Source: Erythrocercus mccallii (lineage: Eukaryota > Chordata > Aves > Passeriformes > Dicruridae). Taken from it: DNA of 64,000 nucleotides. Below the pieces are notes generated by a model. The model worked only from the letters and a program-made list of their open reading frames with translations, was not told where the DNA came from and did no database searches. The translations under genes and the position numbers were made by a program. Within the stretch, counting starts at the first letter, position 1, and the number at the start of each line of letters is the position of its first letter. Of the stretch, positions 23,601 through 33,609 are shown piece by piece. The DNA is taken from NCBI GenBank assembly GCA_013397435.1, contig VZRG01001556.1:74285-138284 (forward strand), given 5' to 3'.

Positions 23601-25490
23601 CTTCACAGTGCCTTGACACCTGACAAATCCAAGCAGAACTAAAGGCAAAACAGCTTCTACATTGTGAAGGTGCAGCTGGTGGAAGCAAATATCTGTCGAA
23701 CATTCCCACTTCTCTGAAGCTCTTGCAGATACTTACTTCAAGTGGAAGTATTTTTAGCATAATTGCCATTCAATGAATTATAGGAAGCCAATATAATTTT
23801 ATAACTGATGAAAAATATTGCCACTTTACATCATTAAAATGATTTTTAGAACTGCTGCCGTCGCATTTTGCCTATATATTGTCTGTCAATATAGCTGAGT
23901 TCCATAAAACCAGGCCACTTTTACAGAACACTTGAAATCCACTTTATGTGCAGCCAGAGACATTTTATACTGAGCAATATGTGCTTCCCCTTTCTCCAGT
24001 TGTGCCATCCAGAGCACGATTTGGGAATTCAGAGCTTTTCCCCTGCAGTCACAGCAATGTCACCCAGCAGGGACACTGCCAGCAAACACCGTCAAGGTGC
24101 AATAAAGAGGGACATCAGCAGAAGAGGAAAGGCTCAAGCCATGTCCATGGAATCAACAGTCCAAAAAACCCCTCCGAACAAATACCCAGCATCCAAAAAA
24201 ACTGCAAACACACACTCCAAAACAAGCCCCTGAGGAAAAAAAACCACAATGGGTGTTTTAAAATGAATTAATTCTCTTTTCTGCTGCTGATTTCCTCTTT
24301 GGCTCTGCAGTGATTCTGTTATCAGGCTTCCCTAATGACACAGAAAAATAAATTCTAGTTTGCCATTCTTTTCCTTCAGATAATCTGCTCTAATTGAGTG
24401 TTTTACTGAGCAATCAATTGCACTTCACTCACTTTCCCAGGCCTGAATTACAGAATTAGAAGGGAAACAAAAGCTTGGTTGTTAAGACCACGTTGCTTTG
24501 ATCCTGGTGCTGGGATGAATTTCACCCTGAGCAAAGCAATATTTAACCTCTACTCTGAGCAGGTAAAAGGAGACCTGGTGCTCATCTTCTGCACAGGATT
24601 CGAGGCAGTTCTGAGCAGTTTGGGACAAGTCAGCACCACCCCCAGGGGAATGGCAGCTCCCAGTTAAGGATTAAGTGGATTAATTAAGCATTAGGGGCTG
24701 TCCCATTCCATGGTTCTGTCCCTTCTTTTAGCCCCTGCAAACTCAGCTGCTGTCAAACCCCTCAGGAAGTGCAAATGGGAGTGAAGGAATAGCTGGGGAC
24801 AAACAGAGCATTGCTCTGTAATTGATACACAACAGGCATCACACAAAAGATGCCATATTTATGTTTTAATAGCCTGCTATGTAAAAGTTAGAATTAGCCT
24901 GCAATGCATCCTGTTAGTGAGGCTGCAATGCCTTAAGTTAATGCGTGAAGGCATTTTTAATATTGGCTCTGGCTACAGTTTCCCATCTAATTGAATGGAG
25001 AGGAGGAGAAAAAAAGAAAAAAGGAGTTTGTAAATCTGCCACTGCAATGGGCAGTTACAAGGTGTTTTATGGCTCTCTTGTAATGGAAACATCAAGTCCA
25101 TGGGTAAGCACTGCAGCTGTGGGTGAGAGACATCCGTTTATTAGGGGAGGTAAAGAACCAGAATGAGCTCCTTGGTCTCAGGTTCATCCCCAGCTCTTTA
25201 TTGCAGCAGAAAGGGCTGGCTTTGGGCTTTCTGGAACGTGCAATACAAGCTGGTAACTGATATTTGTGTCTCCCTGGTGCTGGCAGCCAGCCAGCTTTGG
25301 GAATGCCAGGTTAAACGTTTGCCTGGAAAAATCCATGTAAAGCACAAGGCTGGGTTGTGTTTGCAGCTAGCAGACCAAGTGCCCCCCAGGACTGGATGAT
25401 CAGAAGTTAAAAATGTTTTCACATGAGAAAATTGTGGGATTTTTGTCTTAGCTACAGTAAAAACTACTGAAAGAAAGCCTCAGAAAAGTA
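17625..25490. other. Single-copy non-coding DNA
   Basis: About 7.9 kb with no defensible gene or named repeat. GC-rich sub-regions (19680-20200, 22540-23200) give overlapping frames of 90-233 codons on both strands, which is expected from GC content. AT-rich, CpG-retaining stretches at about 18600-18850 and 23770-23940 look like possible conserved non-coding elements. T8 at about 19919-19927 is the only homopolymer of note. Confidence 0.5.
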
Positions 25491-25578
25491 ATTATTCTAT
25501 ACATATATAATTCTATATAATCTATATTATCTTTTATAATATATTATATTCTATAAATAAATATGTCATTATTCTATA
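25491..25578. repeat. AT-rich island with 11 bp end repeats
   Basis: A nearly pure AT tract built from degenerate TTCTATA and TATAAT words. ATTATTCTATA stands at both ends (25491-25501 and 25568-25578). Here the end repeat also resembles internal words, so it may be only part of the tandem pattern. Confidence 0.75.
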
Positions 25579-27040
25579 AATACTCTATACCAGCATGAAG
25601 TTCAGCTGGGGATGCCCATCATTCCAAAGCTACAGCTGTGTATTTACCCTCACCTCAAAGATTCAGAACGCTGTTTATTGTCTGACTGTCAGCTCTGGAA
25701 CGTACTGGAACACAACAATCAAGCAGACTTGAAACTGCTGCCTCATTATGGATTTTTCCATTACAGGGAAAGCATATTTAATTCCTTTCATTTAGTCTAT
25801 TTGCTTCGGGATCTTTGAGAGTCCAAGTGAATGTGAAGATCCAAGAAATGACAGCATTTGCTTTGCAAACAGCAGATTTGAGTGGCTATATGGTGTGAAA
25901 ATAATTTACAGTATATTTTTTTTGTTTCTGCCTGTATCCCCTGTTATTGGAGGTTCTTTCAGCCATGGACTGTTTCTCATTGTGGGGTCTACTGTAAAAT
26001 AACAGAGGTGGAAAAGACAAGACACCTGATGCAGCTCTCCAACACACTGCCCACTTTTTCTTGGGTTTTAAGTCTCCAGGGCAGTGGGTTGAATGTCTCT
26101 AATAAATACCATTTAAAGGCAGGGGGAAGGAGGAACAAAACCAGCAGAGATCTTGCTTGAGAGACAGCAAAGGACAATCCCTTCCTTTTCAAAGCTGCTG
26201 TGTGAAAATGCTACCTGCTCTGCCTTTGTACCAAGCTGCTTTGCAGACTCATTTAAAAGGAACAAGCCATTTTAATTAGCTCTCCCTGGACTCAGGCACA
26301 CGGGGGTCCCAGGTGAGGGGGGAGCAGAGAGAAATAAATATATATATACTTAAATGAAGAGCAGGCTGGCCTTGTTGCCAGCTCTCTCAGCTCTGCCTTA
26401 ATCACTTTGAAGAATACAAGTCCACAGTGACCTCTGTTGTTCCTTTCATATTGGAGATTAAAAGATGAAGCCCTGCTTCTGCTGCTGGTGAACACACTGC
26501 GAGAGGAAATCAATGACTCTTTCAGACAGGGCTCTGTGCAAAAAGGGTTATCACAGACATGAAATAATTAATTTTAATTCAACTGTTTAAAAATAGATGC
26601 TACAAAAAGAAATGGCCTTTCTAAAAAAACAAGGCAAATGGATTTTTTTAAAGCCAGAAAATCAGATGCCCCTCATTTTAGAATAGACCTTCAATTACAT
26701 TTTTTTTCACTTCTCTTCTGTACATAGACCTCTTTCAGGCAATAAATCTGCTGTAGGAGAATGTCGGGTAGTCCCCTGCATACCCTGATGTTCTAGAGGT
26801 TCTCAAGGCTCCCTATCACCATCACCTAAAGCTGTGAGCAGCAGGGGCACAGGCACCTGCCCAAAGGCAGCTCCACAGGCTGCAGGAGGGCTGGAGCAGA
26901 TCCCTCTGATGTGTTAAACTGCAGATTGTGCTGTGGCTTCAGCTGAGGAAAACACCCAGCACTGTCCCAAACCCAGGGACAGAGCAGAGCCACAGCACAC
27001 TGAGTGTCCTGCTCAGCCAGGAGGGAGATGATGCCTGAAG
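25579..27040. other. Single-copy non-coding DNA
   Basis: A TA-rich run (AAATATATATATAC) at about 26336-26350 is the only simple repeat. No exon or RNA gene is supported. Confidence 0.5.
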
Positions 27041-27477
27041 TTTTCTCTTTCCTGTATTTCAGGCTCTGTGCTGCCCAGGGTGCAGCTCTGAGCTCACAGC
27101 CAGGGGCACTCAGCTCTGCACACAGCAGGGACACAAAACAAATCCTTTTCCTGCTGCACACCAAGGACAACATTACAAGCTTCAGCCCAAAAGCACAAAC
27201 AAGGGTGGCTGAGGGGAGAAAACAAGAAGGATGGGACTGCATCACCTGGAGCTGGAATTGGACAATTAAACCCATTGTGCAAATGGACCAGAACTTATCA
27301 AAGTGTGAGACCTTGTGATCTTTGTCCATTTTGTGACCATTTTGGGTCCACCTTGGGTGTAGCCCTGGCCAGGCTCTTGTGCTGCCCAAGGTGTGTCCTA
27401 GAGGCCTTTTAATAAGTATCTACTTTATTCTCCAGCTCTGCCCAGTCTCTGTTCCAGCCCAGCCTTCCCTGATGGCA
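27041..27477 (+). mobile_element. Solo LTR-like element, sister of 9988-10430
   Basis: Same orientation and near-identical sequence to 9988-10430 over about 430 bp, with different flanks. Differences include a 2 bp deletion after GGGTGG, a 5 bp shorter first copy of the internal 22 bp unit, and loss of the canonical poly(A) signal: AATAAA in the sister is AATAAG at 27411-27416. The 3' tail ACTTTATTCTC-GCTCTGCCCAGTCTC is kept. The two copies probably come from separate insertions of one subfamily, not from a single provirus, because 16.6 kb of unrelated DNA separates them. Confidence 0.72.
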
Positions 27478-28737
27478 CTACAGCCACAGAAATCCAGCTG
27501 TGCCCTGCCTGCACCCCCTGGCCCCAGCAGCGGGCTGGGACCCTGCACTCCCCCAGGCTGACACCTCCGGTGGGGCTGAGGTTTGAAAGGCAGCACCAGC
27601 TGAGCCTGGAGCTGGACCAAAGCCATTGGGATGCTGCAAGGGCAGCCTTTGGAGCCTTGTCTGCCTCCTGTGCCATCCCAAGCTGCTGGGGAGTGATAAG
27701 CAATTCCCATGAAAAGGAGCTCGAGACACTATTTATTTCTCCTCCATGTGTAAACAATAACAAACTGATGCCTTTTTCTGGAAAATAGCCTCCATTTGTG
27801 ACTCAGGAACTGCAGCCAGGTTAATTGCACGGTGCAGTTTTGCTGTTTGATCTTCTATTTTTATCTTTCCTGGCCATTTCTGCAATTCCTCCAGGGAGCA
27901 CCAGATGTTTGAGGAGATGATACCACACAGCTGGGTGGAGAGGAACGAGCAGCAATGAACTTCTGCAAACACTGAGCAGTGTAAGAATTCACCAGCAGTC
28001 CTCAGGCTGGATCTCACGCGGATAGAGCACAGTTTATTTATTTAAACACACAAACAAAGACAAGCTAAGCAAAATGCCACAGAGAAGTCATTGCATGAAT
28101 GGAAGTCACCCTGAACACCACCAGAGCCCAGGACTGAGTTTTTTACTGTTCCTGCCTGTAGTGAAAAACAATCCTCCTGTTCCTAACACTGGATCTCTCC
28201 CAGGACAGCTGGGATAAAGCACTGGAGAGGAAAAGGCATCAATGGATGCAGAAAATGCTCCCTAAAATACATTAACACTGAACCTTCCAGCTCCAACCTG
28301 GGTATTTTTACCAGTGCATTTCTTCCCATCTGGGAGTTATCCAAAGGTTGGGATTTTCTCACTGTTCAGGAGTCTCCAAGCCTCTTTTCCCTGCAGCTTT
28401 TGCAGCTCTAGATGTGATGCTTGCTGCCTGAGCCCCTCTCTGGGGCACAAACTGTTCTGTGAACACGAGCAGAGAGCTGATGGAGCGCTGTAACTGATTA
28501 TGGGAGATTGTCTGGCATCAACTATTGCTCAAACCCAGTTACATAAGACTCTGAGGTATTTAGAATAACTAAAAATACCCCCTCCTCCAGCTGGTTCCTC
28601 TCTGAACTCTTCTCATCTGGCATCAGGATGACAATGGTGGGGCAGAGGCTGCTGGCAGACACAGCCTGGCTGGAGAGGGAGGCTGTAAAAACACTTCCCA
28701 TCAGCACTGCTGCACGTTGGAGTGAATAGAACACTCA
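27478..28737. other. Single-copy non-coding DNA
   Basis: GC-rich from 27480 to 27720, then AT-moderate. Three overlapping minus-strand frames of 83-112 codons in the GC-rich part carry no domain. I see nothing else. Confidence 0.5.
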
Positions 28738-28855
28738 AAATATATATATAAATAAAAAAATATATATATTTGTATATAATAGAGTCTATTTTATATTCTC
28801 TTATATATAATATATAAATATTTTATGTTAAATATGTATAAAATGTACATATGAA
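28738..28855. repeat. AT-rich island, TATATA-type
   Basis: Degenerate alternating TA and AATAT words for about 118 bp. Unlike the islands at 17.5 and 63.4 kb, I see no non-AT direct repeat at its edges. Confidence 0.85.
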
Positions 28856-28984
28856 AAATTATCTGTCATGACAGGTAGAAGAATTATAAAATCAGCCCTG
28901 CTCTATTAAATTAATAGCTAGCCTGTCATCTCTCCTAAGTGCAGTTAAGCAATTTGCAAGTTCCCATGTGAAAACAATCTTGGT

Positions 28985-29275
28985 ATGAAAGGTTCATTAA
29001 CACCACCACCGATTCTGGGCTTGAGAAATAACTGCATCTGTGTAAACAATAAGATCTGTTCCATGAGAGCCCATAAAGGAAAAATGTAAACAATCTGAAT
29101 CTTAGCACATACACACAAATCACCTGCTGACCAAAAAATGGAGTAGCAAGAAAACTACCAGCCAATGGGTGCTGGCTGTGAAAACTGTACAAAATAAGTG
29201 ATGCGAATAAAGAATTGGCCTTTCCCACATGAAAAGAATGGAATCTTGGCTAGCTTATTGCAATAATTATCAATT
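28985..29275 (+). mobile_element. LTR-like fragment, family with 7600-7830
   Basis: Shares with 7600-7830 the order AAACAATC, GCAAGAAA, a CCAAT box, TGTGAAAACTGTAC, GAATAAAGAATTGGCC (AATAAA at 29206-29211), TTTCCCACATGAAAAG and ATGGAA. It then continues into a CTTATTGCAATAATT tail. This tail is the better-preserved 3' end of the family in this window. The reading as an ERV LTR rests on this promoter-like and poly(A)-signal order; no coding remnant is attached. Confidence 0.62.
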
Positions 29276-31064
29276 AATAGTGGGGTTTACAGAGTGATTG
29301 ACAAAGGCAGTGAACGCCTGGCACTGCTCCTGCTCTGGGGTACAGCCCAGAGCCAACCCATCTCCAGGGTGGCAAATCCTTCAGGAATTCAGGGTGCCAC
29401 AGCCTGCAGGAATGGCACTCAACACACTTCAGTCTCCAGGGAAGTTAAAATAATTCAAGAACCCAAGCACAGGACCCTCATTTGTCATTCCCCACCAGCC
29501 CTGCTGCTGTGCTCCAGTCCTACCCTGATTTTCTGGAAGTTTGGAGCTGCTCTTTGAGGAATCCAGTGCCCAGGCAGGCTCAGGCACAGCCCCAACTCTG
29601 ATTTCTGCAGCTGCACTTGCACTGCCCCTTCCCACACCGCTCACCCAGGAGGAGATTTTGCCTTTCCCCCTGCACTTTGCACAGCCCCAAGCAGCACAGC
29701 AGCATCCCAAAGGAACGCTGGCAGAGGGGTCCCACTCCTGATTTCCCAGCAGAGGAGGGATCACTCAGCACTCCAGGCCAGTCCAGCAGTTCTCCCCCGC
29801 AATAGCCTCACCTCTAAGCCATCAAGAACAATATTTGCCTGAATATTTTCCAGAATGTCTGTCTGGGGCAAAAAGCTCCAGCTGTGATGTGAAGGATTTG
29901 AATATTCCCCCTCACACAGGGATCTGGGACAAAGCTTTGTGCACCAGGTATCTCCTACTATTCTGAATTTCTGAGCTAAAGCAGCTCTATTTCCACCACA
30001 AAGAGCTGCACCCTTGGTGATCCCTGGGAAGTGAGAAACTGTTTGGTTATTTAAATGATGGGAGCTGAACAGGTATACTCAAAAGTTAGGGGAAAAATGT
30101 GTGTTCCTTTTGATAATAGTTTTATTTATTAATGAAAGTCATCACGCTTGTAATGTCATCTAAATTAGCCTCAATTAATTTCTGAATTTCTCCTCTTACA
30201 CTTTTCAAGAATCTTTAAATGATAAAAGGAATTTTAGTACAAAGAAATGGAGAGGTCTCTTTATAACAGACACTCAAGATAAGAATAGAATAGATACAGG
30301 AGGCAGGAGGGTAAATCTCAAACTACTTTGAAACTACATATTTGAAGTCAATTATTTTATCAAAGTCACTAAAACCCATCAAGTACCCTCATTAGCCACC
30401 ATTTTAGCTTTATTTCTGATTTTCCAAAGTGATAAAGGCTAATGGAACTGCAAGTTTTTCACCCCAACTCCAAACCTTCCCCAGCACCAAATTAGCGTTT
30501 GGACACTGAGAGGGATTTATGACTGGAGAAATATTTCTGTAAACAGAAAACTTTGAAGATAAATTGAGCCTGCTCCAATTTCAGGTAGAGTTTTGCACCT
30601 GAAGATGATGGGGTCAGTGTGGATTAATTGGTGTTCTGCAGCAGGGTGAATTTGAGTCGCCTACAGAAAGGAACAAAACCCCCGAGCAACCCAAAGCCTC
30701 AGGGTGCTGCACATCCCCAGGACAGAGCCCACAGGTGACATTTTGGGGAGTGAAGGGGGTCACAGAGAATTGCAGCATCTGACCATCAAAACGAGCAGGG
30801 CAAGCAGTCTGCAGATCTTGTAAGTGTGGGGTACGAGGGGGAAGGAAAAAAATGCAAAAAAACTCCTGAACATGACTAGTCCAAAGCTGTATTTCTCTCT
30901 CCACCTTCCAAGGATTGCCAGAGGGGTCTGTATGGGTACAATGAGGCTGCTTTATCTAAATCCCACACTGCATTACACATTCTTTACTATTACTCTGATG
31001 CTTCTAAAAATACGATTGTGAAGCTGTATAATCTGATATGAAATTACAGCTTATTTTGCCACAG
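29276..31064. other. Single-copy non-coding DNA
   Basis: No repeat or gene recognised. The segment 30100-30420 is AT-rich with few simple repeats. Frames of up to 111 codons at 29429-29764 sit on GC-rich sequence and oppose other frames. Confidence 0.5.
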
Positions 31065-31101
31065 AAGGAGGGGAAAAAAAAGAAGAAAGGAAGAAGAGAC
31101 G
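31065..31101 (+). repeat. Purine-rich tract
   Basis: An almost uninterrupted run of A and G (GGAGGGGAAAAAAAAGAAGA and onward). Such homopurine tracts are slippage-prone. No coding role is seen. Confidence 0.8.
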
Positions 31102-32440
31102 GATGCCAGTGACACATTTGAGAACACATGATCTGTTTTCATAGCACATTGTATTTGCAAAGCCTGTCCCCAGGCAGGCTGTGCTGGAATGAATTTGGAA
31201 TCCAAAGGCACGTGGTCAGGCTAACTGGAAATAATTCTGGTACCTTTCTTTCTGGCAGTACAGAAATGACAGAGGATGCAGAACATGCATCCAAATATAT
31301 ATCCTCAGAATTTAATTAGAGAGAATTATTCTTGCCTACCTAGGATAATTGCAACATTATGTTGTGATGGCTGTTAGCATCACATATGCTTACAGATTAA
31401 TAGTGTTTCTTCCATGTCTGCTTTTGATTTAATCAGGCCATCACTCATTACAATCATGCATGGCTGGTTCTACAAGATGAGAATGTATAAAAAACCCAAC
31501 TGGTAACAAAGAGACCTGGAGCTCCAGGGCTGTGCCAGGCTGCTGCAGCAGGAATTCACCAGAGCTGTCACCAAATCCACAGCCCACCCGAAACAGCCAC
31601 AGGTGCTGAGCCCAGTGGGCACTGCTGCCTTCCCCTGCAGGGAACCTCAGCATTCCCAGATCATTCCTGCCCTCCGGGGCTGCACTGCAGGCTCCTGCAG
31701 AGAATCCCCTGGCGTCAGGGGGTGCTGACACCCCTGCAGGGTCTGGGAGCAAGACCTGGTGCTTTGGGGTCTCCTGGCTCCCAGGCAGGCCACGGATGTG
31801 CTGTGCTCAGCCCCTCTCCAGGCTCTTGGCCAGCTCGGGCACCTGCACCATCAGAACCCACCCGGGGACACTTGGGGAGTTTTGTGGTCCTTATATACAT
31901 TTAAAAGAATAAAAAAAATAAAAGTGTGTGGCTGCTTTGAAGCACGAGTGGTCACAGAGGGACGAGATTTAGACGTAAGTAAAATATACATTTATACATA
32001 AAAGCAAAATATACATTTCTGCTGTGCCAAGATAGAGACTGAACCCGTGTTTGATACTAACACTGAAGTCCTGACCACAACAGAGCAATTCATAATAGTG
32101 GTTCTAAAAGCAATAATAACAAAAGATACATCACCGAGGTAAATGCTCCTGGACAATTCCCCCAACACCACAGTATCATCGAGACATTCACCTAAGAACC
32201 CATCTCAGATCCAAGGGCAGCCACAGATCCAGCAGAGCACCACAAACCCCATCCCAGCCTCAGGGCTCTGCATGGGGATGGCTTTCCCCATGTGACAGAC
32301 AGGGCAGCAATGACTTCCATGCATTTCCCTATGAACCTTCAAAGGCTTTTTTTGGGTAATAATTTCACAAATGCTGTCTGAACAAAATTGTCTGAAGTTC
32401 CACACTGTCTATTGTTTGGAGCTGCTATTTAATTGGAGAA
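31102..32440. other. Single-copy non-coding DNA
   Basis: A GC-rich island at about 31500-31870 with few CpGs, so not a CpG-island promoter. An A-rich stretch follows at 31903-31922. No gene supported. Confidence 0.5.
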
Positions 32441-32488
32441 CTTTTTTCTCTCTTTCCTTCTCCTCCCTCCCCTTCCCTCATTCCACAG
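32441..32488 (+). other. 44 nt polypyrimidine tract ending in ACAG
   Basis: C and T run almost without a purine from CTTTTTTCTCTC to CTTCCCTCATTCC and end at ACAG|GA. This is the form of a strong 3' splice acceptor. The downstream plus frame stays open for 23 codons to a TGA near 32559. There is no branch point or donor I can assign and no protein similarity, so a splice acceptor is only one reading; a plain homopyrimidine tract is the other. Confidence 0.3.
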
Positions 32489-33245
32489 GAATGTAATCCC
32501 TCTGAAATTAAACAGCAATGCTTAGGACACACATCTTTTAATGCAGCCCAGAAGCCATGATCATACCCGTAGAAACAAGCAATCTGTAAAACAAAATCCA
32601 CTCTGTGCCTGCATGCTAATGCAGCAATCAATCTTTTTGATACCATTGCTCTCTCTCCTGCTCACTTCCCCCTTGATTTTTTGATGTCAGAACCAACTCA
32701 GTAGAACATCACACTTTTCAAAAAATCATCTTTCAAGTAGCAGCATGAAACACCTCGGAGTGGAAAGCAAACAATCAATACATGTTACAGTACTGGTGGT
32801 ACAGGGAGCTCTAGAGCCAGGCTGCACAGACACACGTGCCAAACTCCCTTTCCTCTGAAGGGAACAAAACCCACCTGAAATCCAACAGCTCTGTTTTATT
32901 CCCAAAAAACCTGCCCAGTTGAGCTGCTGGGAGGACACAGCACTCCTTTGTCCTGACCCCTGCTGTCCCCGTGCCACCAAGCACAGGACTTTGGTGGGAA
33001 ACAGGTCCAGTTTGCTCCCCCAAAATCACAAAACACAATCACAAAACCCCACACCAGGCACGTGAGGCAAAGCTCTCCTGTTAGCTCCACTGAGACAGCC
33101 AAAAGCGGCCACAAACAACCGTAGAACGAGGCTAAATTCCACCAACAATGCATATTGTGAGAATTTTATGAAAACCGAGAGCCTTCCCTTACCTTTGGAA
33201 GCACAACAGGAACCCAGGAGAAGCAGGGCAGGAACCTTCCCCAGC
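32489..33245. other. Single-copy non-coding DNA
   Basis: Overlapping minus-strand frames here run into the minisatellite on the right. No independent evidence of a gene. Confidence 0.5.
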
Positions 33246-33570
33246 AGCAGGGGATGGAAGGTTCTGGTGTTGGGTTTTGTGAGACTTGTGGTGGGTTCTG
33301 GTTGGTTCCAGCACAGGTGGGGCAATAACGAGGTTGGTTCTGGTTGGTTCCAGCACAGGTGGGGCAATAACGAGGTTGGTTCTGGTTGGTTCTGGTTGGT
33401 TCCAGCACAGGTGGGGCAATAACGAGGTTGGTTCTGGTTGGTTCTGGTTGGGTCCAGCACAGGTGGGGCAATAACGAGGTGGGTTCTGGTTGGTTCTGAT
33501 GGTTCCAGCACAGGTGGGGCAATAACGAGGTGGGTTCTGGTTGGTCCGGATGGTTCCAGCACAGGTGAGG
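33246..33570. repeat. Minisatellite, 42-52 bp units, 6 copies, one E-box per unit
   Basis: CCAGCACAGG starts at 33308, 33350, 33402, 33454, 33505 and 33556, giving periods of 42, 52, 52, 51 and 51 bp. The longer units have one more copy of an internal 10 bp word, TTCTGGTTGG, so the array is nested: a 10-mer inside a roughly 50-mer. Each unit carries CAGGTG or its variant (E-box) followed by GGGCAATAACGAGG. The last unit is diverged. The left lead-in (33258-33307) is a degenerate half unit. A 118-182 codon minus-strand frame with repeating Pro-Thr-Asn-Gln residues is a by-product of the array. Confidence 0.93.
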
Positions 33571-33573
33571 CCA

Positions 33574-33609
33574 CTAATGAGGCTCATTAGCAATAATGAG
33601 GCTGATTAG
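33574..33609. repeat. 17 bp palindrome and doubled TAATGAGGCT word
   Basis: CTAATGAGGCTCATTAG at 33574-33590 is a perfect inverted repeat around one central G. A second TAATGAGGCT(G)ATTAGC follows at about 33594-33609. The TAAT/ATTA pairs look like paired homeodomain sites. It directly abuts the minisatellite. Confidence 0.8.

Noticed and set aside
26826..27389. 187-codon minus-strand frame and its relatives at 9938-10267
   Set aside because: They overlap the paired LTR-like repeat and arise in both copies; not a conserved gene family.
33026..33593. 182-codon minus-strand frame with Pro-Thr-Asn-Gln repeats
   Set aside because: It is the translation of the E-box minisatellite; several shifted frames are open too, as expected when the unit lacks stop codons.
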